A stretch of 64,000 nt of DNA, from assembly GCA_016213785.1 (NCBI GenBank), contig JACQZQ010000053.1, positions 1-64,000 on the forward strand. The letters are read 5' to 3'. The translations under genes were made by a program, and so were the position numbers. The notes under the pieces are model-generated. The model was not told where the DNA came from, did no database searches, and saw only the letters and a program-made list of their open reading frames with translations. Positions 6,650-14,694 of this stretch are shown piece after piece. The DNA is from Acidobacteriota bacterium (GTDB lineage Bacteria; Acidobacteriota; Blastocatellia; Chloracidobacteriales; JADJPF01). Positions within the stretch are counted from its first letter, which is position 1. Each line of letters opens with the position of its first letter.

Positions 6650-8806
6650 ATGCCTTTACCTAAGCAAGATACTAAGAATTATACACCTGCAATTATAGCT
6701 GCCTGTTTACTCTTATTAACGGCTCTTACTGATTCTCACGTAGTCCCTGCCATTGCTCCACAAATTGCACTTGGATTAAATACTAGTAAAACTTTTATAG
6801 CTTTTAGTGTTTCAGCTTATGCTGTAGCAGCAGCAACTATTGCTATAGCACTCGCAAAATATTCCTCTAAAATCAACATCCCTAAAGGAATAGTTATTGC
6901 TGTAGGCATTTTTACTCTGGCAGCAATAATTGTACTAATAGCACCAAACCCAGCAATTTTCTTTATAGGCCGAACTCTAGGAGGTTTTGCTGGAGGGTTA
7001 ATTTCTGCACTTACTATTGCTGGAATTGCAAATACTACCGACTATGGCGCACGTGGTAAACAAATGAGTGGAGTTGCAGTTTGCTACTTGCTTGCTCCTG
7101 TTTTAGGCGTTCCATTAGGCACTTTTATATCAGGTCTTTTTTCTTGGCGAATATTATTTTTAATAACTTTAAGTTCTGCCTTAATTGCGGGATTACTTAG
7201 CTATTTTTACCCGCTCCCAAGTGTAGCAACTAAAAAACCTGGTGAGGAAAGTTTAGAAAACCAAGACAATAAAGTTCAAACTAGTTCATCTTGGGGAGTA
7301 CTTTGGCAGCTAGCAATGCGTTCTTCCTCAACAAGAAGAGGGATTTTAGGAGCTTTTTTTGTCTCTGGTGGGCTGGTTGGTTTTGTAACTTATTTAGGAA
7401 TTTGGCTCTCAGATGCTTTTTATCTCCAAACTAATCAAATAGGCTTAACTTATGCATTAATAGGTGGTACAGCCGTTATAGGCGGTGCTTTAGGTGGAAT
7501 TTTTTCTGACCGTGTAGGTAAACAAAAAATAATAGTCCAAGCTAGTAAGTTTATGGCACTATTTCTATTAATTTTGCCTACTTTTAATTGGAGTATTTCA
7601 CTTTTTATAATAATGGGAATTGTCTCTATTTTAGCAGCACTGAGAATAGCCCCACTCCAAGCTCTTGTTACTGAAATAGTTGAGCCAAATGAGCGACCTA
7701 GCTATATAGCTTTACGTAATACTGCCTCACAGATAGGGATTGCTTTAGCAGTAGCAATAAGTGGACAGATCTATGTTTCTTATGGAATGGCAGGAGTTTG
7801 TCTTATTTCTTGTCTTCTTACTATAGGCGCTTGGTATAGCATCCAAGGTATTGCTGATTTTGAAGGAAAACAAGTTTTTATAAAAAGATCTTTACAAAAA
7901 CAAATAGTTAGAGCAGTAGTATCGCTAGTGCTAATTATTGTAATTGCTCTACCTTGGTTACTTAGCTTTTTTGTTACAAAAACTTTAACTAGGCCAGATG
8001 AGCGGATTAGAAAAGATACGCCTCTAGAACAAGGTGTAGATTATAAAGATGTAGAATTTCAATCAATTGATGGAAATAAGTTATTGGGTTGGTATCTACC
8101 AGCTAGAACAGAAAAAATAACTTTTGTAATGACTCATGGGATGTTTAGATCTCGTTATGAAATGTTAGATCGCTCTATAGACCTTTGGAAAAAGGGTTAT
8201 GGGGTGCTTCTTTATGATTTACGTCGTCATGGAAAAAGCGTGGCTGAGTTTTCTACATTAGGTTTTTATGAGCATAATGATGTAATAGCAGCAGTAAAAT
8301 TTGCCTATAAACAAGCGCCTGAAAATAAAATAGTGCTAATGGGTGTTTCAATGGGAGCAGCAGCTACGCTACTTGCAAGTAAAGAACTAGCAAACTCTCC
8401 TGATTATTCTAAAGAAATTATAGCTGTAGTTGCAGAAAGTAGCTTTTTATCATTAAAAGACACTATTTATCATCATTGTAAAAGGGCTAAAATCCCACAA
8501 ATACCATTTGCTCTAGTACTTACAAACTTAATTGCTTGGAGAATGAACTTTTTTGTTAATGATTTCGATTTACTTAACACAGTTAAAAAAATTCCTTATC
8601 CAATACTTTTTATTGGAGGAACCAATGATAGTCGTATGCCAAACGAAACGGTATTGGAGCCACTCTACCAAGTAAGTTCTAATGATAAAAAAAGCAAATA
8701 TATAGTTAAAGGCGCAACTCATGGGCGGGCTTATGAAACTGAGCAAGAAATCTATATTAAAACTCTAGTAGATTTTCTTAAAAAAATAGAAAATCCTGTG
8801 GAATAA
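6650..8806 (+). CDS. MFS transporter fused to an alpha/beta hydrolase
   Basis: 718 residues in one uninterrupted frame. Residues ~10-400 are a major facilitator transporter of drug/H+ antiporter type: about twelve hydrophobic helices, the GRTLGGFAGG segment, and a central charged loop (~195-225). A further helix (~420-442) leads into an alpha/beta hydrolase (~455-718) with FVMTHGMFRSR, Ser567 in GVSMGAA, Asp660 in GGTNDSRMP and His691 in ATHGRAY. The triad looks intact. The fusion implies transport coupled to hydrolysis, for example cleavage of an imported ester or of a conjugate for export. Placement of the hydrolase inside or outside depends on whether the extra helix makes 13 spans. The frame is continuous, so a read error is unlikely. 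Confidence 0.85.
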   Translation: MPLPKQDTKNYTPAIIAACLLLLTALTDSHVVPAIAPQIALGLNTSKTFIAFSVSAYAVAAATIAIALAKYSSKINIPKGIVIAVGIFTLAAIIVLIAPNPAIFFIGRTLGGFAGGLISALTIAGIANTTDYGARGKQMSGVAVCYLLAPVLGVPLGTFISGLFSWRILFLITLSSALIAGLLSYFYPLPSVATKKPGEESLENQDNKVQTSSSWGVLWQLAMRSSSTRRGILGAFFVSGGLVGFVTYLGIWLSDAFYLQTNQIGLTYALIGGTAVIGGALGGIFSDRVGKQKIIVQASKFMALFLLILPTFNWSISLFIIMGIVSILAALRIAPLQALVTEIVEPNERPSYIALRNTASQIGIALAVAISGQIYVSYGMAGVCLISCLLTIGAWYSIQGIADFEGKQVFIKRSLQKQIVRAVVSLVLIIVIALPWLLSFFVTKTLTRPDERIRKDTPLEQGVDYKDVEFQSIDGNKLLGWYLPARTEKITFVMTHGMFRSRYEMLDRSIDLWKKGYGVLLYDLRRHGKSVAEFSTLGFYEHNDVIAAVKFAYKQAPENKIVLMGVSMGAAATLLASKELANSPDYSKEIIAVVAESSFLSLKDTIYHHCKRAKIPQIPFALVLTNLIAWRMNFFVNDFDLLNTVKKIPYPILFIGGTNDSRMPNETVLEPLYQVSSNDKKSKYIVKGATHGRAYETEQEIYIKTLVDFLKKIENPVE

Positions 8807-8897
8807 ATGCAATCTAGGTTTTATTCATGTAATTAGAAAATATAAAATTATTTCAAAACGTCAAACACTCCTAAATAAATTCTTGAAAGGATTTTTC

Positions 8898-9542
8898 ATG
8901 CAAAAAAAATATAGTTCTATTATAACTTTAACAATTACCCTATGTTTATTATTAAGTAGTTTATTTGTAGTTAATAATGCTGAAGCAGCACAACAAAAAA
9001 GACGTAGAGGAAAAGCCGCTGCTGCAAAAACTTCTGATCCTAGAAAACTCACTAGAATACAAACAACCACAATTGATGTAGGTTCTACTAAAAAAGCTGT
9101 AGAAGTACTTTATCTAAATTCCCCTTGGGGAGCTACAACCTTTGGTTATTTAGAAGAAGGTGGAAATGATTATTATAGTAATCGTACTTGGCCTTTTGCA
9201 CATCTAAAAGTTAATGCAAAAGCAAAATACGAAGGAAAAGCTATAGAGCCAGGTGATTATATTCTTTATATAACTCCTAAAAATAATAACAATAAACAAA
9301 TGTCTATGTCTTTAGCTTCATTTAAGCCTGAAGCAGGCCAAAAAACTTTCTTAGTTAATGGTGATGTTTTTACCGAAACCCCTGAAAATATTAATGTTAT
9401 AACAACTAGACCTGTTAATTTTGCTAAAGGAGCAGAAGTTGCTAAAGCATTAAAAATAGCATTAACTGCTAATGGTTCAGATGTAAATATAAATATGCAT
9501 TATGGGGATCGCACTTTAACAGAAAAAGTAACTATTAACTAA
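8898..9542 (+). CDS. Exported DUF2911-like protein
   Basis: 214 residues from the ATG at 8898, which follows a GAAAGGA site at good spacing; a TTG five codons earlier is unlikely. A signal peptide (KYSSIITLTITLCLLLSSLFVV, ending near NNAEA) directs export. The body has WPFAHLKVNAKAKYEGK, EPGDYILYITP and a C-terminal NINMHYGDRTLTEKVTI strand, which match the pattern of DUF2911 proteins (LPAGTYSLFTIP and a final W/YGD strand). The function of DUF2911 is unknown. It is followed after 31 bases by an AhpD-like gene, probably co-transcribed. Confidence 0.7.
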   Translation: MQKKYSSIITLTITLCLLLSSLFVVNNAEAAQQKRRRGKAAAAKTSDPRKLTRIQTTTIDVGSTKKAVEVLYLNSPWGATTFGYLEEGGNDYYSNRTWPFAHLKVNAKAKYEGKAIEPGDYILYITPKNNNNKQMSMSLASFKPEAGQKTFLVNGDVFTETPENINVITTRPVNFAKGAEVAKALKIALTANGSDVNINMHYGDRTLTEKVTIN

Positions 9543-9573
9543 TTTGTTTTCTTACAAATAGGAGAAAAATTAA

Positions 9574-9969
9574 ATGGATGACCCAAATTCTAAGTCTTCT
9601 ACAAGTAAAGATCAGTTAATTCCTATGGAAGATGAATCAGCTGATTCTTACTCAATGTTAGAACCAAGAATGAAACATGTTTATGGGGCTTATTATAAAG
9701 AACTATACTATACTCCAGAACGTAGAGTGCTTGATCCTAAGATTCAAGAATTAATTTCTATTGCTGCATCACTTGTAGCTAAATGTGAAGGCTGTCTTGA
9801 TGGTCATATGAGAAAAGCTATGGCGCTTGGTGCGACTAAAGAAGAAATTAGCGAGACAATTTGCATTGCAGCGGCAATTAATGCTGCTTCAATGATTGAT
9901 ATGAGCGACCGAACTGCGGCTCGTTTAGGCTTAAGAAACTTTCCAAATACACCTCAGAAAAAACCATGA
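9574..9969 (+). CDS. Carboxymuconolactone decarboxylase/AhpD-family protein
   Basis: 131 residues of the all-helical CMD/AhpD family. The thiol active-site motif is C71-E-G-C74 with His78 three residues on (CxxCxxxH), as in AhpD-type peroxidase reductants. The following segment GATKEEISETICIAAAINAASMI is typical of the family. The two active Cys favour a redox or peroxidase-support role over gamma-carboxymuconolactone decarboxylation. A TAGGAGAAA site sets the start. Its last four bases overlap the start of the esterase gene (ATGA). Cytoplasmic. Confidence 0.85.
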   Translation: MDDPNSKSSTSKDQLIPMEDESADSYSMLEPRMKHVYGAYYKELYYTPERRVLDPKIQELISIAASLVAKCEGCLDGHMRKAMALGATKEEISETICIAAAINAASMIDMSDRTAARLGLRNFPNTPQKKP

Positions 9970-10868
9970 TCAAGTTAAAAAGCTTTGTTTTGCTTTTTCT
10001 TTTCCTAACAACCATTCTAATAACTACAGTAACAGCTAAGCCTGTTACTGTAGATGCTACTAGCAGAGTAGAATATGCTAAGTTTAACTCTACAAGCTTA
10101 AAAAGCGAAATAAATTATGCTATTTCGTTTCCTCCTTCTTATAACAAAGATACTTCTCGACGTTATCCAATAGTAATTTTTTTACATGGTCTATTTAATG
10201 ATGAAAAAGATTGGCAAGATCGAGGGATACAAGAAAAATTAGATGAACTGCGTAGCACGGGAAAAGTGGGTGAATATATTATTGCAATTCCTTATGGTGC
10301 AAATAGTTTTTATCTAAATGCTAAAAATGGGTTACGCTATGAAGATGCGATAGTAAAAGACTTTATTCCTTTTATAGATAAAACCTATCGAACAAACCCT
10401 AAAAATCGTATGATTGCAGGAATTTCTATGGGTGGTTATGGTGCTTTAATGATTGCATTTAAGCATCCAGAAATGTTTGTTGGTGTAGCGGCACATTGTG
10501 CTGCACTTTTTGAGGAATTACCTAAAGCACCTACATCTCCAAAAGATGCTCGTGGAAAATACCGCTATGAAATTGCAACCGAGCTTTATGGAAAACCATT
10601 AGATCTAGAACATTTTCAACAAAATAACCCTTTATTTTTAGCAAAAATTAACCAAGAAAAGATTAAAAAATTAAAAATTTATTTTGATATTGGCAAACAA
10701 GATCGATATGGTTTTGAGACAGCTAATCAGCTGTTACATGAAATTTTAACTAAAGCTAGTGTCAAGCATGAATTTAATTTTGTTGAAGGTGAGCATGGTT
10801 GGTCATTTCTTTTAGCTCGTAGCGAACCAGCTTTTATTTTTTATTGGAACACTCTAAAAATTAATTAA
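9966..10868 (+). CDS. Exported putative esterase (esterase D/feruloyl esterase type)
   Basis: 300 residues with an N-terminal signal peptide (MIKLKSFVLLFLFLTTILITT, cleavage near VTAKP). Esterase-D-like alpha/beta hydrolase features: PIVIFLHGLFNDEKDW for the oxyanion loop, Ser154 in GISMGGYGA, FDIGKQDRYGF around the likely Asp, and His in EGEHGWSF. Exported carboxylesterases of this family cleave acyl or feruloyl esters; the real substrate is unknown. The start overlaps the previous gene by four bases, so the two are coupled, and a strong terminator follows. Confidence 0.83.
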   Translation: MIKLKSFVLLFLFLTTILITTVTAKPVTVDATSRVEYAKFNSTSLKSEINYAISFPPSYNKDTSRRYPIVIFLHGLFNDEKDWQDRGIQEKLDELRSTGKVGEYIIAIPYGANSFYLNAKNGLRYEDAIVKDFIPFIDKTYRTNPKNRMIAGISMGGYGALMIAFKHPEMFVGVAAHCAALFEELPKAPTSPKDARGKYRYEIATELYGKPLDLEHFQQNNPLFLAKINQEKIKKLKIYFDIGKQDRYGFETANQLLHEILTKASVKHEFNFVEGEHGWSFLLARSEPAFIFYWNTLKIN

Positions 10869-10904
10869 ACGAAATACTCTAAGAAATTAGCAAATAGCAA
10901 ACTA

Positions 10905-10952
10905 AGAGAGCCTTAAGTATATACATTTAGTAGGCTTAAGGCTCTCTGAATT
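10905..10952. terminator. Strong bidirectional terminator
   Basis: AGAGAGCCTTAAG (10905-10917) pairs perfectly with CTTAAGGCTCTCT (10935-10947), a 13-bp stem, followed by GAATTTTTATT. It lies between the esterase gene (plus) and the radical SAM gene (minus), which converge here. Confidence 0.88.
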
Positions 10953-10971
10953 TTTATTAAAATTTAATCTA

Positions 10972-12111
10972 TTAGGCTAATTGAGGTCTTAAGCCTACTT
11001 CGCGTTGAGAATTGCGCATTTGTTTTTCTAAGCGTTTAATTTGAATTAAATGGCTTGGATTAAATGGTAGCGATGGGTAATAGCAATTACTCTCATGAGT
11101 ACAATAACAACCATCTTTTACTTTTTTACGACGCTCTACCATAGCGCTTGATTGCCAAAACTTTTGAAAATCCCAATCAAAATCACGTAAATTTCCTAGA
11201 GAATCTAGGTTTTCACAGCTAGAAATAGTACCTTCATCATAAATTACAGCGCCAGCAGTACCAGCCCAGCAACGGAGTTGAGCTTTTTTCTCTACTTCTG
11301 TTTTTACAATAAGGTCATGCATATAAATATCTATAGCTGCCTTAAAAATCCCTTCTGTACCAGTGTAGCTATTTTTTATAGCAGCACTTCTAGAATCCTC
11401 ATCAATCATATGAGCTAGTTTACGATAGCGATTTAGGTCTATTTCAAGCTCTTTTGGCTTAGCCGAAGGTGGACGGATATAGTTAACATTAATTTTATCT
11501 GGTTTTAAGTCATGTTTTAGAAACTCATACCAGTCAAAAATCTGATCTTGATTGCTATTCATAAAGCAAGTACAGGTTTGAATATCAAGGTTTGGGAAAG
11601 ATTTTTTAAGTTGTTGAAGTTGTCTTGCTGTATCAACAGCAATTTTCCAACTACCGGGTTTTTGACGAATTTTATCGTGATTTTCTTCTACTCCATCAAT
11701 ACCAAGCGCTACTGTAACATTAAGTTCTGGGCATTCTTGTAAAATACGCTCTACATCAGGAAGGATACGCTTTTGAATCTGTCCATTACTCATTAAGTAA
11801 ATTGACTCAAGCTGATTATTTTTATAAAAAGCCTTAGCAACTTCTGGCAAATCTTTACGGGTAAAAGGTTCCCCACCTGCTACAATCAAGACAGGTAAAT
11901 TTCCTCCTAATGTTTCACTAATTTTTTCAAGCTCGTGTGTTTTCATTTGTTTCATTTTACGAGGCTTATCATCAAGTTCATCTGTAAAAAAACAATGTAC
12001 ACAACGCATATCACAAACTGAAGTAATCAAAACATTGAGTACTATAGGAGAAAAAGCGCGACCTAGTGCCGCCTGTCCATAACGCTTAAGTATTTCCTTA
12101 GAATAATTCAT
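10972..12111 (-). CDS. Radical SAM protein with C-terminal SPASM-like cysteines
   Basis: 379 residues. Cys33, Cys37 and Cys40 form the CxxxCxxC motif that binds the SAM-cleaving 4Fe-4S cluster. AGGEPFTRKDL is the GGEP-type SAM-binding motif, and LGIDGVEENHDKIR follows the usual barrel pattern. The C-terminal third holds further Cys (QLRCWAG, SSCENL, GCYCTHESNCYYP), consistent with a SPASM-type auxiliary cluster. Such proteins act in peptide or cofactor modification, but the substrate here is unknown. An AAGGA site sets the start, and the gene follows the acyl-CoA dehydrogenase gene after 17 bases, so they probably form one transcript. Confidence 0.85.
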   Translation of the reverse strand: MNYSKEILKRYGQAALGRAFSPIVLNVLITSVCDMRCVHCFFTDELDDKPRKMKQMKTHELEKISETLGGNLPVLIVAGGEPFTRKDLPEVAKAFYKNNQLESIYLMSNGQIQKRILPDVERILQECPELNVTVALGIDGVEENHDKIRQKPGSWKIAVDTARQLQQLKKSFPNLDIQTCTCFMNSNQDQIFDWYEFLKHDLKPDKINVNYIRPPSAKPKELEIDLNRYRKLAHMIDEDSRSAAIKNSYTGTEGIFKAAIDIYMHDLIVKTEVEKKAQLRCWAGTAGAVIYDEGTISSCENLDSLGNLRDFDWDFQKFWQSSAMVERRKKVKDGCYCTHESNCYYPSLPFNPSHLIQIKRLEKQMRNSQREVGLRPQLA

Positions 12112-12128
12112 AAATTTTCCTTAAAAAA

Positions 12129-13304
12129 TTAACGCTCACCAAGAACAATCTTAGCAATCGTTTGTAATTGCATATTTGAAGTACCTTCATAGATTTTGCC
12201 TATTTTAGCATCACGATAGTACTTTTCTGCGGGGTAGTCTTTAGTATAACCATACCCGCCATAAATCTCTACTACTCTAGAAGTTACATGTTCAGCAACC
12301 ATTGAAGAGTAATATTTTGCCATAGCAGCTTCTTTAAGAAATGGCATTCCTGCATCTTTTAAGCGAGCCGCGTTATAAACCATAAGACGTGCTGCTTCAA
12401 GTTCTGTAGCCATTTCTGCAATTTGAAATTGAATTGCTTGAAAATCAGCTATTGGTTTACCAAACTGGGCACGCTCTTTAGAGTAAGCTACACCATATTC
12501 TAATGCACCTCGGGCAAGCCCTATCATTTGCGCTCCAATACCTATACGACCTTCATTTAGAGTTTCAATAGCAACTTTATAACCCTTTCCTACTTCACCT
12601 AAGACATTTTCTTTAGGTACACGACAATCTTCTAGTAAAAGCTCACAGGTTGACGAAGCGCGAATGCCTAATTTATCTTCTTTTTTGCCTACGGTAAAAC
12701 CAGGAAAACCTCTTTCTACAATAAAAGCTGTTATACCTTTGTATCCTGCTGAGAGGTTAGCGTTGGCAAAAACGACAAAAATATCCGCTTCATTAGCATT
12801 AGTAATCCAGAGTTTACGCCCATTAAGTAAAAAATGATCACCCTTATCTTCAGCACGAGTAGCTAAAGCAAAAGCATCTGAACCTGATCCAGCTTCAGAT
12901 AATGCATAAGCTCCTACAGTATCAGTTGCTAAGCGAGATAAATATCTCTTTTTAACATCATCATTGCCCCAACGCATAAAAGCATTGTTAACTAGAGTGT
13001 TTTGTACATCAACACAAACACCTAAAGAAGCATCTACGCGAGAAATTTCCTCAACTGCAATAATTGACATAAAAAAAGAACCACTTGCACCACCATAAGC
13101 TTCTGGTATATGTATTCCCATTAGGTTAAGGTCAAAACATTGTTTAATGATCTCTTTATCTAGGTGGGCTTCTTCATCCATTTTACGAACTAAAGGACGT
13201 ATTTGATTAGTAGCAAATTCTGATATAGTATTACGCAATAATTGCTCATCCTCGGTAAAAACAGTAAGAGGTGTATTAGATAGAGCATTTGCTGATTGGG
13301 TCAT
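12129..13304 (-). CDS. Acyl-CoA dehydrogenase
   Basis: 391 residues, standard length for short/medium-chain acyl-CoA dehydrogenases, FAD enzymes that make trans-2-enoyl-CoA. Visible landmarks are AYALSEAGSGSDAFALATRA and LNGRKLWITNA in the flavin-binding middle domain, ERAQFGKPIADFQAIQFQIAEM, EIYGGYGYTKDYPAEKYYRDAKI, and the catalytic Glu373 in YEGTSNMQ. The electrons would pass to ETF, which is not in this window. AAGGAAGG lies before the ATG. It probably heads the transcript that also carries the radical SAM gene. The acyl substrate is unknown; branched-chain or butyryl-type are both possible. Confidence 0.93.
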   Translation of the reverse strand: MTQSANALSNTPLTVFTEDEQLLRNTISEFATNQIRPLVRKMDEEAHLDKEIIKQCFDLNLMGIHIPEAYGGASGSFFMSIIAVEEISRVDASLGVCVDVQNTLVNNAFMRWGNDDVKKRYLSRLATDTVGAYALSEAGSGSDAFALATRAEDKGDHFLLNGRKLWITNANEADIFVVFANANLSAGYKGITAFIVERGFPGFTVGKKEDKLGIRASSTCELLLEDCRVPKENVLGEVGKGYKVAIETLNEGRIGIGAQMIGLARGALEYGVAYSKERAQFGKPIADFQAIQFQIAEMATELEAARLMVYNAARLKDAGMPFLKEAAMAKYYSSMVAEHVTSRVVEIYGGYGYTKDYPAEKYYRDAKIGKIYEGTSNMQLQTIAKIVLGER

Positions 13305-13447
13305 AAAATCCTTCCTTAAATTTTTTTATTGATATAGCGTTTATTTGTATAAAAATGGTTATAATTGCAAGAGTCTAGCATAAAGCTCTAGTAAAGGAAA
13401 AACTGAAACAGCAAAGCTAAGAATGTGAGAAAAAATACTCACCTAAG

Positions 13448-13466
13448 CTTGCAATCCTTTTGCAAG
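13448..13466. promoter_or_regulatory. Perfect 7-bp inverted repeat in a divergent promoter region
   Basis: CTTGCAA (13448-13454) and TTGCAAG (13460-13466) flank five bases. The element is in the 242-bp gap between the divergent acyl-CoA dehydrogenase and TPR-PATAN genes. It could be an operator or a small hairpin; no T run follows. Confidence 0.3.
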
Positions 13467-13546
13467 AAGTTTATGCTGGTTATCCTATCTTGTTTAATTT
13501 ATTACCTTATTTTCTAACTAAATAATTAAAATTTTGTGGTGATTTA

Positions 13547-14656
13547 ATGAGCAGTCAAAAAGAAAAAGCGGTAGTAGAGGAAGCAATGCTAGAAGTAGAA
13601 CTAGCAATGCGCTATAACGCACACCAGCGTGCTGAGGCTGCTCTACAAGATGCCCTAGGACAATTTCCTAGTAATACAGACTTAAGATGGAAATTAGCTG
13701 AGTTACACTATCAAGAAGGCTCACCCCATAATTCTGCTGAACAATTATTTATTATCTCTGATATTTATATTGCCAATAATCAATTAGATTTTGCTGAATC
13801 TACTTTACTAAAAGTAAAACAAGTTTATCCTGCGGCTAGTTTTCACGTTGATACTAAGTTAGCAACACTTAGGCAATTACAAGCACTTAGTAAATATAAG
13901 GAACAACTCTCAGCCCAACAAAACCAAAACCAACAAGATCAACAAAATCAACAAAATCAACAAAATAATAGATACTCAGAAAATTACCAAACTCAACAGC
14001 AAAATTATGCTAATCAGTACCAAGTTTCTTATCAAGACTCTTATCAAATCTCTTATCAAGAACCTTACCTAAATCCTTATCAAAACCCTAATCCCCCAAT
14101 GTCTCAAAATGCATATTCTAATAATTATCCTCCCTATCAACCCCCTTACTCAGATCAATATCAAGCTGTTAATCAAGATTATGACTACTTACCCGTATTA
14201 AACCTAGAGCCTATAGACATAGAAGAAGCAGAAATAGCTGAAGTACAAGCAGTTGTTTCTAGCCAACAAGTAAAAGAATCTTCTTTTGCACCTTTAGCTG
14301 GCGATCTACATTATATTAATTTATTTGACGTAATCCAAACACTAGAAAAAAATGAAATAACTGGTATTTTACATATTCAAAGCGAACAACTTAATGGAAA
14401 TCTTTATCTTAATCGTGGGCTATTAGCTGATGCAATATGTGGAGATTTAAGGGGTAAAGCAGCTTTTAAGTGCTTTGCAGAAGTCACAGAAGGCAATTTT
14501 GAGTTAGAAAAATCTCCTGTGGAGTTTTATCAATCTATTCAAGCAGAATCTAATGCTAAATTAATACTGGAAATTTTCTCTGATAGCACGGATGAAATGA
14601 TGGAAGAGGAAAACCTAGCTGATAAAACAGGCGAGAGTCAAGAACTTAATTGGTAA
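13547..14656 (+). CDS. TPR-like protein with Gln-rich linker and C-terminal PATAN/DUF4388 domain
   Basis: 369 residues. Residues ~1-115 look like helical TPR-type repeats (AEAALQDALGQFPSNTDLRWKLAELHYQEG). A long Gln/Asn/Tyr/Pro-rich disordered linker (~120-210) contains near-tandem QQNQQ and YQxSYQ units. Residues ~248-350 match the PATAN (DUF4388) pattern: FAPLAGDLHYINLFDVIQTLEKNEITGILHI, GNLYLNRGLLADAICGDLRG, and EGNFELEKSP. PATAN domains occur in signalling proteins that control motility and polysaccharide output, so a signalling or scaffold role is plausible. Cytoplasmic. A weak GTGGTGA site precedes the ATG. Confidence 0.75.
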   Translation: MSSQKEKAVVEEAMLEVELAMRYNAHQRAEAALQDALGQFPSNTDLRWKLAELHYQEGSPHNSAEQLFIISDIYIANNQLDFAESTLLKVKQVYPAASFHVDTKLATLRQLQALSKYKEQLSAQQNQNQQDQQNQQNQQNNRYSENYQTQQQNYANQYQVSYQDSYQISYQEPYLNPYQNPNPPMSQNAYSNNYPPYQPPYSDQYQAVNQDYDYLPVLNLEPIDIEEAEIAEVQAVVSSQQVKESSFAPLAGDLHYINLFDVIQTLEKNEITGILHIQSEQLNGNLYLNRGLLADAICGDLRGKAAFKCFAEVTEGNFELEKSPVEFYQSIQAESNAKLILEIFSDSTDEMMEEENLADKTGESQELNW

Positions 14657-14694
14657 ATAACTGGTAAATAATCGGTAAATAATCGGTAAATAGC
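14652..14694 (+). repeat. Four tandem 11-bp repeats at a gene end
   Basis: The unit GGTAAATAATC (first copy GGTAAATAACT) recurs at 14652, 14663, 14674 and, incompletely, 14685. The first copy contains the stop codon of the PATAN gene, and the last abuts the end of rsmB on the other strand. Slippage is the likely origin. Confidence 0.8.
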
